Shown: positions 32,921 to 44,150, numbered from the stretch's first letter. The stretch: 64,000 bases of DNA from Actinomadura sp. WMMA1423 (GCF_006547145.1 NZ_CP041244.1:5456001-5520000), one strand, 5' to 3'. The notes: generated by a model not told the origin, from the sequence alone. Translations and numbers: made by a program.

Positions 32921-34159
32921 TTAGTCCGGACGCGCGCGCACGCGCACCCTTCGGCGGAAGACGACGGCCGCGGCCGCCGAGGCGAGAACGCTCGCGATCA
33001 GGACCGCAGTCGTCACTCTCTCGAATTGTGACGGGTCGGTATAGGCCAAACCGCCGATCAGCAGCGAAACGGTGAAACCCACCCCGGCCAGGAGCGCGAC
33101 CCCCGCGATCTCATGCCAGTGCAGATCCTCCCCGAGCGTCGCAAGGCCGAGCCGCACGGCCGCCCACGCCCCGCCGAAGACGCCAATGAACTTACCGACC
33201 ACGAGTCCGGCGATCACGCCGAGGGCCACCCGGTCGGTGAACACCGCGCCGAGCTGCGCCGCGCCGAGCCCGACGCCGGCCGACACGAAGGCGAACACCG
33301 GGACCGCCACCCCCGCGGAGAACGGCCGCAGCGCGTGGTCGGCGCGCTCGGCGTTCGTGGGCCGCCCGTCCGGTGTCTCCTTGGAACTGGTGAGCATCCC
33401 CAGCGCGACGCCCGCGACCGTCGCGTGGATCCCGCTCCGCTGGAGGCAGTACCAGGCCACCACGGCCAGAGGCACGTACACCAATGGCGAACGGACGCCC
33501 CGGTGCTGGAGCAGCCCGTACACACCGATCAGCGCCACGCTGAGGACCAGCGGCGTCCAGTGCAGGGACTGCGTGTAGAAGAGCGCGATGATGGTGATGG
33601 CGATCAGGTCGTCCACCACCGCCAGGGTCAGCAGGAACGCGCGCAGCGGCGCGGGGCACGAGGTGAACGTCACGGCGAGCACCGCGAGGGCGAACGCGAT
33701 GTCCGTGGCCGTCGGAACGGCCCACCCGTTGAACGCGCCCGGCTCGCCCGCGCTCACCGCCAGGAAGACCAGCGCGGGGACCACCACCCCGGCCGCCGCG
33801 GCGATCATCGGCAGCGCCGCGTCCCGCGGATTGCGCAGCTCGCCGTGGGTCAGCTCCTCGCGCAGCTCCAGCCCGGCGATGAAGAAGAAGACCGCCAGCA
33901 GCCCGCTCGACGCCCAGTGCTGGACGTCCATGTGACCGATGTGCAGCCAGTGCGGGCTGATCTCGAACGTCTGGAGGCTCTTGTAGGCGTCGTCCCACGG
34001 AGTGTTGGCCCACACCAGCGCGGCGATCGCCGCGAGCAGCATCACCACGCCGCCGATCGTCTCGGTGCGCAGCGCACTGGCGACCTGGGTGCTGTAGCGG
34101 ACTGTCGGGCGGAACGGCCACGTTGCGGCAACGCGGCGCTTCATGGGAGGGCGCGCCAT
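32921..34159 (-). CDS. nhaA: Na+/H+ antiporter NhaA
   Basis: 412 residues from ATG 34159, the frame is open 15 codons further. About 12 TM helices. The ion-binding pair is in VPTATDIAFALAV and LTLAVVDDLIAI (the two Asp of VVDD correspond to D163/D164 of E. coli). Exports Na+ in exchange for protons at alkaline pH. Replaces the protease gene Rv3668c found at this place in mycobacteria. Confidence 0.93.
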   Translation of the reverse strand: MARPPMKRRVAATWPFRPTVRYSTQVASALRTETIGGVVMLLAAIAALVWANTPWDDAYKSLQTFEISPHWLHIGHMDVQHWASSGLLAVFFFIAGLELREELTHGELRNPRDAALPMIAAAAGVVVPALVFLAVSAGEPGAFNGWAVPTATDIAFALAVLAVTFTSCPAPLRAFLLTLAVVDDLIAITIIALFYTQSLHWTPLVLSVALIGVYGLLQHRGVRSPLVYVPLAVVAWYCLQRSGIHATVAGVALGMLTSSKETPDGRPTNAERADHALRPFSAGVAVPVFAFVSAGVGLGAAQLGAVFTDRVALGVIAGLVVGKFIGVFGGAWAAVRLGLATLGEDLHWHEIAGVALLAGVGFTVSLLIGGLAYTDPSQFERVTTAVLIASVLASAAAAVVFRRRVRVRARPD

Positions 34160-34321
34160 AAGGAAACCCCTGGGGATTGTTGCGGGCGGTCTGGACAAGG
34201 CCACGGCCCGCGTAATCGCTACGGGACGTCCCCTGCCGACCAGACTTCCCGGCGCACCTGCGAATACTTTACCCGGCCCGCTCGATGCGCCGGCCGGCCG
34301 ACCCCTGCCTCGGACACGACG

Positions 34322-34359
34322 GCGGCCCGCGCCCGGCTGGTGTGCCGGGCGCGGGCCGC
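34322..34359 (-). terminator. Terminator of acs
   Basis: 16-bp perfect arms 34322-34337 and 34344-34359 around TGGTGT, 24 nt past the acs stop. Very GC-rich, without a long T-run, as is common in actinomycetes. Confidence 0.75.
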
Positions 34360-34382
34360 AGCGTGCGCAGGGTGCGGCGGGG

Positions 34383-36350
<1,968 letters not shown>

Positions 36351-36597
36351 CGCGAACTCCTTGCTAGCTGAAGCGGGGGTCGCCCGGTATCCCCACTCCA
36401 CCAGGTAGGTCCCGGTCCCCACAAGGCCGCGATCCCGGGTGTCGAGGACGAGCGCGACCGGCGCCCACGGCTCCGGATCCCGCTGTGTGATACCCGGCAC
36501 GACGGCCTTCCCACGTCCGGCCCTGGGGAATCACCTCCGTTCCGTGCCCTGGCGGGCCGTTGCGTGAGCGCTCTGGACGACGGCATAGGGTCGGGCC

Positions 36598-37389
36598 GTG
36601 ACCGATGCTCTAGCTGATGTTGCGAACCTTCCCGGCGTCGCCGACGCCGTCGACGAGGCGCGCAGAGCCGTGGACCGGCTGCTCGGCCACCGCGTCCTGC
36701 GGCGGCGCAGCGCCGAGGTGTCCACCGAGTCGGCGCTGCGCGGCGCCCGGGCCTCCGCCGTCCTCGACGGCGCCTCGGTCACGCTGGACGAGCTGCGCAC
36801 CACCGACACCCCGTCCGACCCCGTCGTGCAGGGGGCGCTGCGCGTGTCGGCCGAGCTCGGGACGCTGACCGAGGTCTGGCGCAAGGCCCCGCGGCAGGCG
36901 TTGGCCCGCCTGCACGTCCTCGCCGCCGCGGACGCGGTCGACAGCGCCGATCTCGGACGTCCCCGCTCCGGCGACGGTGATGTGAAGGACGTCCTCGGGC
37001 TCGGGGAGCCGCCTTCGCCGTCCGAGGCGGCGGCGCGCCTGGACGCCCTCAGCGGGCTGCTGACCGAACCCACCAAGGCGCCGGCGATGGTGGTCTCGTC
37101 GGTCGTGCACGGCGAGCTCCTGGCCCTGCGCCCGTTCGGCTGGGGGGACGGCGTCGTCGCCCGCGGCGCCCAGCGGCTCACCCTCGTCGCCCGTGGGCTC
37201 GACCCCAAGTCCCTGGTCGCGCCCGAGGTCGGCCACCTCGAACTGGCCGACGAGTACGCCGAGGCCCTTCGCGCCTACACGTCCGGCACGGCGGAGGGCG
37301 TGGCGCGGTGGATCGTCCACTGCTCCTCGGCCATCGCCGCGGCCGCGCGCGACTCGCAGGCCATCTGCGAAGCGTTCATGCGCGGCTGA
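36598..37389 (+). CDS. Degenerate Fic-domain protein
   Basis: 263 residues. SALRGARASAVLDGASVTLDE resembles the Fic N-terminal helix, with the inhibitory-like segment near its start. The active-site loop HPFxxGNGR appears as RPFGWGDGVVAR, so the catalytic His is Arg and the phosphate anchor Asn is Asp. AMPylation is therefore unlikely. Such proteins are widespread in actinobacteria, often mislabelled oxidoreductase. GTG start; divergent from acs. Confidence 0.7.
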   Translation: MTDALADVANLPGVADAVDEARRAVDRLLGHRVLRRRSAEVSTESALRGARASAVLDGASVTLDELRTTDTPSDPVVQGALRVSAELGTLTEVWRKAPRQALARLHVLAAADAVDSADLGRPRSGDGDVKDVLGLGEPPSPSEAAARLDALSGLLTEPTKAPAMVVSSVVHGELLALRPFGWGDGVVARGAQRLTLVARGLDPKSLVAPEVGHLELADEYAEALRAYTSGTAEGVARWIVHCSSAIAAAARDSQAICEAFMRG

Positions 37390-37420
37390 GACTGTCACCC
37401 GGTGGGTCCATGCTGGTCAC

Positions 37421-38092
37421 ATGGCCGATCGCATGTACGGACGCCCTGCGGTGCCGACGAAGACCACGATCTCGTCGGCGAACTGGGATTCGCGTGATCT
37501 GAGCGGTGAGCGGCACGACGGCGTCCTGTTCGTGGACGTCGACATGACCGAGGCCGAGGGCACCGGCGCCGTCTTCACCGGCTGCACGTTCCGGGGTGTG
37601 CGCTTCAACGCGTCCGGCCACCGGGACGGGGCGTTCCTGAACTGCACGTTCGTCCGATGCGGCTTCTTCGACGCGACCTTCGCGGGGTGCAAGCTCGTGG
37701 GGAGCGTGTTCGACGGCTGCACCTACGACCTGATGAAGGTCGAGGGCGGCGACTGGTCGTTCACCGGGCTGCCGGGCGCCGACCTGCGGCGGGCGTCGTT
37801 CACGGACGTGCGCATGCGCGAAGCCGACCTCACCGGCGCCCGCTGCGCCGGGGCGGTACTGCGCGGGGTCGACCTGTCGGGGGCGGCGCTCCACAAGGCC
37901 GACCTGTCCCACTGCGACCTGCGCGGCAGCGATCTGTCGTCGCTAGACCCGCTCACCGTCGAACTGCGGGGCGCGGTGATCGACCCGTACCAGGCGGTCG
38001 TCCTCGCGACGGCGCTGGGATTGGACGTCCGCGAGTGGGGCGAGGCGCGCGGCGCAAGCGAACGGCGCCCCGTACTGGAGCGCCGCCACTAA
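37421..38092 (+). CDS. Pentapeptide-repeat protein
   Basis: 223 residues from ATG 37421. Runs of A(D/N)LXX-like units: CTFRGVRF, GCKLVGSVFDGCTY, ADLRRASFTDVRMREADLTG (in part) and VDLSGAALHKADLS, forming a right-handed quadrilateral beta-helix. Related proteins (MfpA, Qnr) mimic DNA and protect gyrase, but most are uncharacterised. 31 nt after the Fic-like gene, probably the same transcript. Confidence 0.85.
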   Translation: MADRMYGRPAVPTKTTISSANWDSRDLSGERHDGVLFVDVDMTEAEGTGAVFTGCTFRGVRFNASGHRDGAFLNCTFVRCGFFDATFAGCKLVGSVFDGCTYDLMKVEGGDWSFTGLPGADLRRASFTDVRMREADLTGARCAGAVLRGVDLSGAALHKADLSHCDLRGSDLSSLDPLTVELRGAVIDPYQAVVLATALGLDVREWGEARGASERRPVLERRH

Positions 38093-38124
38093 GCACGTCA
38101 CACCGGGTTACCAAGCGTGCACCT

Positions 38125-38397
38125 TTATCCGTCGGATCGGGTCAAGCCCGTCTCGACGCGCCTCCCGCGGCTGATCGCGCGTGGGTACCCGGCTGCCGTG
38201 CCCGGACACTGGGTCCGTATGACCTGTCTACGCCTCATTCGCCCAGTTGACAAGCCCCCATTCGGAAAGCGCGCCGCGGCGGCGGGGACGGCGACGGACG
38301 GGACTCCGGTGCTTCCTGAGGCCATGTAGGGATATTCCGGACTTCCGTAACCATCGTCCGGATCGCGAAATTGATCACTCAGGGTAATCGCCGCCAT
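38125..38397 (-). CDS. Doubtful small ORF
   Basis: 90 codons, ATG 38397 after GGCGAG. The first 35 residues (MAAITLSDQFRDPDDGYG, then SPEYPYMASG) look protein-like, the rest not. GC3 is much lower than in surrounding genes, so it is either recently acquired, a short peptide precursor, or not a gene. The rest of the space between the pentapeptide gene and the 6C RNA shows nothing else recognisable. Confidence 0.25.
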   Translation of the reverse strand: MAAITLSDQFRDPDDGYGSPEYPYMASGSTGVPSVAVPAAAARFPNGGLSTGRMRRRQVIRTQCPGTAAGYPRAISRGRRVETGLTRSDG

Positions 38398-38645
38398 TTG
38401 CTCGCCGATCACGCCGGGGCACGGGAAAGATCTTTAGTTCTGCTGTACGCTCCCACTCCCGTCCCGATGCACTTCGTGTGCGCCGGAACGGGGGGCCTTG
38501 CCGGGCCCGGGCGGCGCCCTGCGCCGGTCGCCCCGGCGGATCGTCGCCGTCGGGTGCGAAAAATCGCCATGTGCCGGGCGAGTTTGCGCCTCGACGGAAC
38601 TCTCGACGATCGGGCAGCATATGTTGTATCCGCCTAGACTGGAGT

Positions 38646-38795
38646 CGGTGAGTTTGCCTCTTCCATAGGGCGGACTTACACGAGGCTTAGCCCGAACTCC
38701 CTGAGACTTTTCTGGGAAAGCGGGCCGGCTCTACCCCCCCGGAGCCGGACCGCCGGCGACCCCCGCTCTCCCCCCCGGCGGGGGTCGCCTTGTCG
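38646..38795 (+). ncRNA. 6C small RNA
   Basis: Two adjacent hairpins each expose a run of seven C: CCGGCTC (38725-38731)/GAGCCGG (38742-38748) with C at 38734-38740, and a 12-bp stem 38755-38766/38778-38789 with C at 38770-38776. This is the hallmark of the actinobacterial 6C motif (B11 in mycobacteria), which lies beside ssd (Rv3660c) there as here. In mycobacteria 6C pairs with G-rich ribosome-binding sites and affects growth and division genes. A TAGACT at 38635-38640 may be the -10; the 5' end is approximate. The second hairpin doubles as terminator. Confidence 0.85.
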
Positions 38796-39185
38796 TGAGG
38801 CGGCCGGGCGGTGGCCCCCGGGAACCCTCCCCGAGCCACCGCCCGCCCGCCGCCCTTCCCGGCATCACCACCCGCGCGTCTCATCATCTCCGCCACCCGT
38901 GCGTCGCCGTCACCGCCTGCCTGCGTCATCTCCGGCCCGCGGCGTTGTCCGCGAGTCGTCGCCTGCCCTTGGCATCGCCTGGGCCCGCGCCCGGCAGCTT
39001 GGACGCCATCCGCGCCATCCGCGCCATCGCCCGTCTGAGGCCCCGCGGTCGGTCGGTTCGCGTGTGGGCCTTCGCCGCCGCCCGGACCGTGTGCGCGGCG
39101 AAGTTATCCACAGTTGGCGGATCCTTCTCGCCGCCTTCCCCGCTGCCCGCAAGGTGGAGCCAACCGAACGTCGAAGGAGCATCCG
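38796..39185. other. Gene-free leader before ssd
   Basis: 390 nt, C-rich on the plus strand, all frames open by composition but without motifs. GAAGGAG stands 8 nt before the ssd ATG. It includes a TTATCCACAG box at 39104-39113 that matches the DnaA-box consensus; a single box only. Another TTATCCACAG occurs at 44156-44165 between tadC and the pilin gene. Confidence 0.45.
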
Positions 39186-40259
39186 ATGAACCTTGCGGCA
39201 CTGATCGTCACCGGCGACCACACCCTCGCCGACGACCTCCTCCGCCTCGCCGCCGCCGCGGACGCCCACGCCGAAGTCGCCTACAGCGCCGATGAGGCGA
39301 GACCCGCCTGGACATGGCCCGCCCTCATCCTCGTGGGCGCCGACATCGCCGAGGACCTCGCCTCCGCTGGTCTCCAGCGCCGCCCCGGCGTCGTCCTCGT
39401 CGCCAGTGGCGCCGGCCCCGACGCATACCGGCTGGCAGTGGAGGCAGGCGCGCAGGACGTCGTCGCCCTGCCCGACCACGAGGACTGGCTGATCGACGCC
39501 TTCGCCGCCGCCTGCGAACCCGAGGGCGGCTGGGCCACCACCCTCTGCGTCGTCGGCGCCCGCGGCGGAGCGGGCGCCAGCGTCCTCGCCACCGCGCTCG
39601 GCCTCTCCTCGGCAGGCCAGGGCCTACGCACCCTCCTGGTCGACGCCGACCCGTACGGCGGCGGCATCGACCTCGTCCTCGGCCTGGAGTCGCACGAGGG
39701 CGTCCGCTGGCACGACCTCGCCGAACGCCGCGGTCGCCTGAGCGCCGCGACCCTACGCGAGACCCTGCCCAGCTCGGGTGACCTTTCCGTGCTCTCCTGG
39801 CGGCGCGGCGAGCCCGTCCCGATCTCCGAGGAGGCGATCCGCTCCCTGTTCGACGCCGCCGCCCGCGGGTTCGACCTCGTCGTCGTCGACGTTCCCCGCC
39901 ATCCAGGCGACCTCGGCCGCGCCGCCCTGCGCGCCGCCGCCGTCACGCTTCTGCTCGTCCCCGCCGAGGTCCGGGCCACCGTGGCGGCCGACGGCCTCGC
40001 CACGGCCCTCCGCCGTGACACCACCGACCTGCGCCTGGTCGTCCAGGGCCCCGCCCCGGGCGGTCTCACCCCCGACGCGGTCGCGAGCGTCCTCGCTCTC
40101 CCGTCCGCCGGGTCCTTCGACCGCGACCGCCGCCTCCCCGCCGCCCTTGACGGCGGCGATCTCGAACGCGCCTGCCGCCGCGGCCCCTTGGCCGACTTCT
40201 GCGCCACCGTCCTGGCCGACCTCGCCCTCCAGCCCTACGCCTACCGGGAGGCCGCGTGA
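39186..40259 (+). CDS. ssd: Ssd/TadZ-CpaE-like septum-site/pilus localisation ATPase
   Basis: 357 residues. N-terminal receiver-like domain (DDLLRLAAAADAHAEVAYS...), then a MinD/ParA ATPase part: VVGARGGAGASVLATALG is a deviant Walker A lacking the Lys, VDADPYGGG the switch. Known as septum site determining protein in mycobacteria and TadZ/CpaE in pilus systems. It heads the tad operon and overlaps tadA by 4 nt. Confidence 0.88.
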   Translation: MNLAALIVTGDHTLADDLLRLAAAADAHAEVAYSADEARPAWTWPALILVGADIAEDLASAGLQRRPGVVLVASGAGPDAYRLAVEAGAQDVVALPDHEDWLIDAFAAACEPEGGWATTLCVVGARGGAGASVLATALGLSSAGQGLRTLLVDADPYGGGIDLVLGLESHEGVRWHDLAERRGRLSAATLRETLPSSGDLSVLSWRRGEPVPISEEAIRSLFDAAARGFDLVVVDVPRHPGDLGRAALRAAAVTLLLVPAEVRATVAADGLATALRRDTTDLRLVVQGPAPGGLTPDAVASVLALPSAGSFDRDRRLPAALDGGDLERACRRGPLADFCATVLADLALQPYAYREAA

Positions 40260-41410
40260 CCGGACATCTCTCCAGCGCCGTCCGCGACCGCCTCGCTCAT
40301 ACCGGTGGCGAGGCCACGACCGGCCGCGTGGCCGCGGCGCTGCGCGCGGAGGAAAGGCTGCTCGGCGACCGCGAGGTACTGGCCCTCGCCGACGAGTTAC
40401 GCGCCGAGTTCGTCGGGGCCGGCCCTCTGGAGCCACTGCTGCGCTCGCCGGACGTCACCGACGTCCTGGTGAACGGCCCCGACGAGGTCTGGATCGACAC
40501 CGGCTCCGGCCTCGTCCGAACCGCGGTGCGCTTCCCCGACGAGGCGACCCTCCGCCGCCTGGCCCAGCGCCTCACAGCCGCCGCCGGCCGCCGCCTCGAC
40601 GACGCCTCCCCCTACGCCGACGCCCGTCTCCCGGGCGGCGTGCGCCTGCACGCCGTCCTTCCCCCGGTTGCCGCCACCGGCACCTGCCTGTCCCTGCGCC
40701 TCCCCCGCCGCCGGGCCTTCACGCTGGACGAGCTGGTCACGGCCCACACCGTCCCACCCGAGGGCGCCGACCTGCTGGCCGCCCTGATCGAGTCCCGGGC
40801 AGCCTTCCTGATCAGCGGCGGTACCGGCACAGGCAAGACCACCTTGCTGAGCAGCCTCCTCTCCCAGGTCGACTCGTCCGAGCGCCTCCTCCTCGTAGAG
40901 GACTCGGCCGAGCTCAAGCCCGACCATCCCCACGTCGTCCGGCTGGAGGCGCGTCCGCCCAACACGGAGGGCGCCGGAGGCGTGACCTTGAACGACCTGG
41001 TGCGCCAAGCCCTCCGCATGCGGCCTGACCGACTGGTCGTAGGCGAGGTAAGGGGCCCTGAAGTCGTGGTTCTCCTGCAAGCGTTGAACACCGGCCACGA
41101 GGGCGGCTGCGGCACCCTCCACGCGAACACGGCAGCAGATGTCCCTGCCCGGCTGGAAGCCCTGGCCTGCGCGGCGGGCCTGACCCGGGAGGCCGTCCAC
41201 AGCCAACTGGCCGCCGCCTTGGACATCGTGGTCCACCTGGTCCGCGATCCAGGCGGAGGCCGCCGTCGGGTAGCGGAGATCTGCCTCTTGCAACGAGCCC
41301 CAGACGGTTTGGTCGGCGTCGTCCCCGCCGTCTCGTTCACAGCCTCCGGTGAGGTCATCCACTCCTCGGGCGCAAACGCCCTCACAACCCGCCTGCGAGG
41401 CACCCCGTGA
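40256..41410 (+). CDS. tadA: TadA/CpaF-family secretion ATPase
   Basis: 384 residues. GGTGTGKTT (Walker A), VEDSAELKPDHPHV (Asp box), MRPDRLVVGEVRGPE (Walker B) and GHEGGCGTLHANT (His box) are all present. Hexameric ATPase that drives Flp-pilin secretion. GTG start in GTGA overlap with ssd. Confidence 0.93.
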   Translation: MTGHLSSAVRDRLAHTGGEATTGRVAAALRAEERLLGDREVLALADELRAEFVGAGPLEPLLRSPDVTDVLVNGPDEVWIDTGSGLVRTAVRFPDEATLRRLAQRLTAAAGRRLDDASPYADARLPGGVRLHAVLPPVAATGTCLSLRLPRRRAFTLDELVTAHTVPPEGADLLAALIESRAAFLISGGTGTGKTTLLSSLLSQVDSSERLLLVEDSAELKPDHPHVVRLEARPPNTEGAGGVTLNDLVRQALRMRPDRLVVGEVRGPEVVVLLQALNTGHEGGCGTLHANTAADVPARLEALACAAGLTREAVHSQLAAALDIVVHLVRDPGGGRRRVAEICLLQRAPDGLVGVVPAVSFTASGEVIHSSGANALTTRLRGTP

Positions 41411-41562
41411 GGCCTCCTGTCACTCCATGCCAGACCGGCGAATTCGCGATGTCGGGGTCTCGTCTATGTCGGGGCTCTGGCAGGCGATCCCGGGGCCGCG
41501 GGGCGCCACCATCGTGCAAACCGGCCTGCCCCCGCACCAGAAGCCCCCCACCCAGACCACTC

Positions 41563-41862
41563 GCGAGGTGCCGCGTGACAATCGCAGCCGCCCCGCATGC
41601 GCTGGCGCTGGGTGGCTCTACGCCCCCGCTGCCCCGCCCTAGGGCTCCAACATCTAGACCGCGGGTGAGTTGCCCCGTAACGGTCGCAGTCGCGCTGAGT
41701 GGGATCGCTGCCCCACCGATCCACCATCCAGAGCACGTGCGAGGTGCCTTGTGACGGTCGCAGTCGGGCCTTGTGCGATCGCTGCCGAATGGACCTACGT
41801 GCCACCAGCCATGGCACTCCACCATCGAGACCGACCGCGAGGTGCCTTGTGTTGATCGCCTT
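41563..41862 (+). repeat. Four imperfect repeats carrying an RBS-start-like motif, tadA-tadB gap
   Basis: GCGAGGTGCC-x2-GTGAC-x2-TCGCAG-like units begin near 41563, 41661, 41739 and 41837, spaced 98, 78 and 98 nt. Each is preceded by a CCA.C.AGACC-like segment. The last copy supplies the ribosome site (GAGGTG) and GTG start of tadB. This explains most of the 438-nt gap between tadA and tadB. Confidence 0.65.
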
Positions 41863-42544
41863 GGCCGTCCTCTGTGTGGCCACGGCCACCTGGACTTACC
41901 TGGCACCCACGCCAGCGGCGCACCGCCTGGACCACCTGCTGGCCCCTCCACCCGCCGACCCGATACGCCCACTACGCACCAGACTTGAGAACCTGAAGGA
42001 ACGCCGGACGCTTCCGCAACGCCGCCGGACCTCGATCATCGAACTCTGCGATGCCATGGCCGCCGAACTCTCCGCAGGCCGGACCCCCGACGAAGCGTTC
42101 ACAGCGGCCGCAACCGTCCTCGACCCACACGTGTCCGAGGAACTGCTCAGTCTGCCCCGCCCACCTCCCGACCACCTGGACGAACTGGCCGCGCAGCCCG
42201 GCGCCGAGGGCCTGCGCCTCCTGGCGGCCTGCTGGCGGGTCGGCTCCGAGCGCGGTGGCACCCTGGCCACCGTCCTGGACGGCTTGGCAAGTGCCCTTCG
42301 CGACGAGGAGGCCCAACGCCAGGACGTCTCCGTTCAGCTCGCCGGTCCCCGAGCGACGGCCCGCCTCCTGGCCGCACTGCCACTCCTGGGCATAGCCATG
42401 GCCGCCGCCCTGGGCGCCCGCCCCATCCCGTTCCTCTGCACCACCCTCCCCGGCCTCGCCTGCCTGATCGCGGGCGTTGCCCTCAACACAACCGGCCTCT
42501 ACTGGACCCGCCACCTGGCCAAATCCGCCGAATCCCCGCGCTGA
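41849..42544 (+). CDS. tadB: TadB-like type II secretion F-domain protein
   Basis: 231 residues. N-terminal TM helix, then the cytoplasmic T2SSF helical domain (IIELCDAMAAELSAGRTPDEA in part, GTLATVLDGLASALRDEE) and two C-terminal TM helices. Shorter than proteobacterial TadB, as normal in actinobacteria. The GTG at 41849 was chosen because it has GAGGTG upstream; an ORF 50 codons longer would only include the repeat region. Confidence 0.85.
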   Translation: MLIALAVLCVATATWTYLAPTPAAHRLDHLLAPPPADPIRPLRTRLENLKERRTLPQRRRTSIIELCDAMAAELSAGRTPDEAFTAAATVLDPHVSEELLSLPRPPPDHLDELAAQPGAEGLRLLAACWRVGSERGGTLATVLDGLASALRDEEAQRQDVSVQLAGPRATARLLAALPLLGIAMAAALGARPIPFLCTTLPGLACLIAGVALNTTGLYWTRHLAKSAESPR

Positions 42545-43313
42545 CCCCGGCATCCGGAAGCGCTCGCGCCGCTCACCAACCGCAAGGCCGCCACCACCTG
42601 CAAGCGGAAGACCAATCCGTGGCAGAGGCGTCCAACAGGCGCCGCGGTGCGTGCCAGCCCGACAAGGCCGACGCGGCGCCATCCCTGCGCGTTGTGGCGG
42701 TTTGGCTGAGTCGGTCGCGTACACGGGGCAGCTAGTCGAAGACGAGCCATGAGGAGGGTTGCCGGGGCGGCCCGCCGACGCCGGTGCCGACGTGTCGGGG
42801 GCCCACGTTCCGGGGGCGGCCGACGTGCCGGGGGCCGACGTGCCGGGGGCCGACGTGTCGGGAGCGGCCGACGTGTCGGGGGCCGATGTGCCGGGGGCGG
42901 CCGACGTGTCGGGGGCCGATGTGCCGGGGGCGGCCGACGTGTCGGGGGCCGATGTGCCGGGGGCGGCCGACGTGCCGGGGGCCGACGTGCCGGGGGCGGC
43001 CGACGTGCCTGAGGGCTGGCGTGCTGGGGGCTGAGGTGCCGGGTTCGGTGCCGGCGGCGGGGCGGCGCGTGGGTGCGGGGTGCGGGTGGTCTCGCCGGGC
43101 GTCCCGTGGTTGGCGGTGCAGCCACGCCGGAGCGGGGTCTCGCCTGGGGCCGGCGCAACTGCGAGACAACGAACCGGTCGTGTGCGGGGCGCTTGATTGA
43201 GCGTGGCAAGGCGCTCTGGCGTGGAGGTTGATCTGACGCCTTGCTTCCGGCGGTGTCTTGGCGGGCGTTGGCGGGCTGCGGGCGGGCGAGTCGAGTTTGA
43301 GGCAGGTGAAGTG
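42545..43313. other. Gene-free gap between tadB and tadC holding a minisatellite
   Basis: 769 nt. Apart from the repeat at 42789-43010, nothing was recognised. All six frames are open over the repeat because of its composition. The flanks (42545-42788, 43011-43313) have no start with a family match. Confidence 0.6.
42789..43010 (+). repeat. 33-bp minisatellite
   Basis: About seven units of GACGTGTCGGGGGCCGAT then GTGCCGGGGGCGGCC. Three identical copies at 42870-42968, diverged or shortened copies (33, 30, 18 bp) before and one variant after. In one plus frame it reads ADVSG-ADVPG-A, superficially like pentapeptide repeats. Confidence 0.9.
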
Positions 43314-44150
43314 ATGACGGCGCTGATGGCCATGTTCTGCGCAGCTGCATCGGGCTTCCTTCTTCCCAGGGAGACGAGTGCGGCCACGCGGAGGCTGATC
43401 GGTCGGTTCGGTGGGCCCCAGGGAAGACATGCGAGTTCCGAACGGCGGCCCCGGTGGGGGATGAATCGTGCTCGTTCAGGAGCGACGTCCGTCCGGGCCG
43501 CGGAGGTGAAGGAGCGGGATGGGCCCGCAGAGGGGACCGGACCCCGCGATGTCATGCTCCGGCGGGTGGCGGCGGGCGCGGCGGGGGTCCTGTCCGCGCT
43601 GACACTGGGCGGCCTGGCCGGCGGTGTGATCGGGGTCCTGGTCGCGGTGGCCGTCTGGCTGTCCTTCAGCCGTCTCGGCAGTGGCGACCGCCGCCGCAGA
43701 CGGGCGCGGCTCGTCGCGGACCTTCCCGTCGCAGTCGATCTCCTCGCCGCCTGCCTGCGCGGCGGTGCGCCCTGGCATGAGGCGGTCGCGGCGGTCGCGG
43801 ACGCGGTGGGAGGCCCGCTCGGCGAAGAGTTGCGGGGCGTGTCCGTCCAGATCCGGCTGGGTGCCGACCCGGCAGGGGCCTGGCTGGCCCTGACGGAGGA
43901 GCCGATGCTCGCGCCTTTGGCGCGGGCGGCCGTCCGGGCGTCGTCCACGGGAGCGGCGCTGGCACCCTCCCTCAGCCGTCTCGCTCGCGACCAGCGCCGG
44001 GTGGCCCGTTCGGAGGCCGCCGCCAGGGCGCGGTCCGCGGGCATTCGGGCGCTCGCCCCGCTCGGCCTGTGCTTCCTTCCCGCCTTCGTCCTGCTCGGCG
44101 TCGTCCCTGCCATCGCCGGGATCGCCTCGACGATCCTCCTGCCCTGGTGA
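43314..44150 (+). CDS. tadC: TadC-like type II secretion F-domain protein
   Basis: 278 residues from ATG 43314; the frame is open upstream. First TM at about 2-18, two TM in the middle (GVLSALTLGGLAGG, VIGVLVAVAVWLSF), T2SSF domain (LPVAVDLLAACLRGG, GAALAPSLSRLARDQRR) and a C-terminal TM. Membrane platform of the Flp-type apparatus with tadB. Confidence 0.87.
   Translation: MTALMAMFCAAASGFLLPRETSAATRRLIGRFGGPQGRHASSERRPRWGMNRARSGATSVRAAEVKERDGPAEGTGPRDVMLRRVAAGAAGVLSALTLGGLAGGVIGVLVAVAVWLSFSRLGSGDRRRRRARLVADLPVAVDLLAACLRGGAPWHEAVAAVADAVGGPLGEELRGVSVQIRLGADPAGAWLALTEEPMLAPLARAAVRASSTGAALAPSLSRLARDQRRVARSEAAARARSAGIRALAPLGLCFLPAFVLLGVVPAIAGIASTILLPW

Noticed and set aside
39104..39113. Replication origin
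   Set aside because: Single DnaA box without clustering, and dnaA/dnaN are absent.
42749..43034. Open frames over the 33-bp repeat (ADVPG-type, CRGPT-type, HVGPR-type proteins)
   Set aside because: All frames are open because the unit is a multiple of three and lacks stops; no RBS or conserved start. The pentapeptide resemblance is probably chance.
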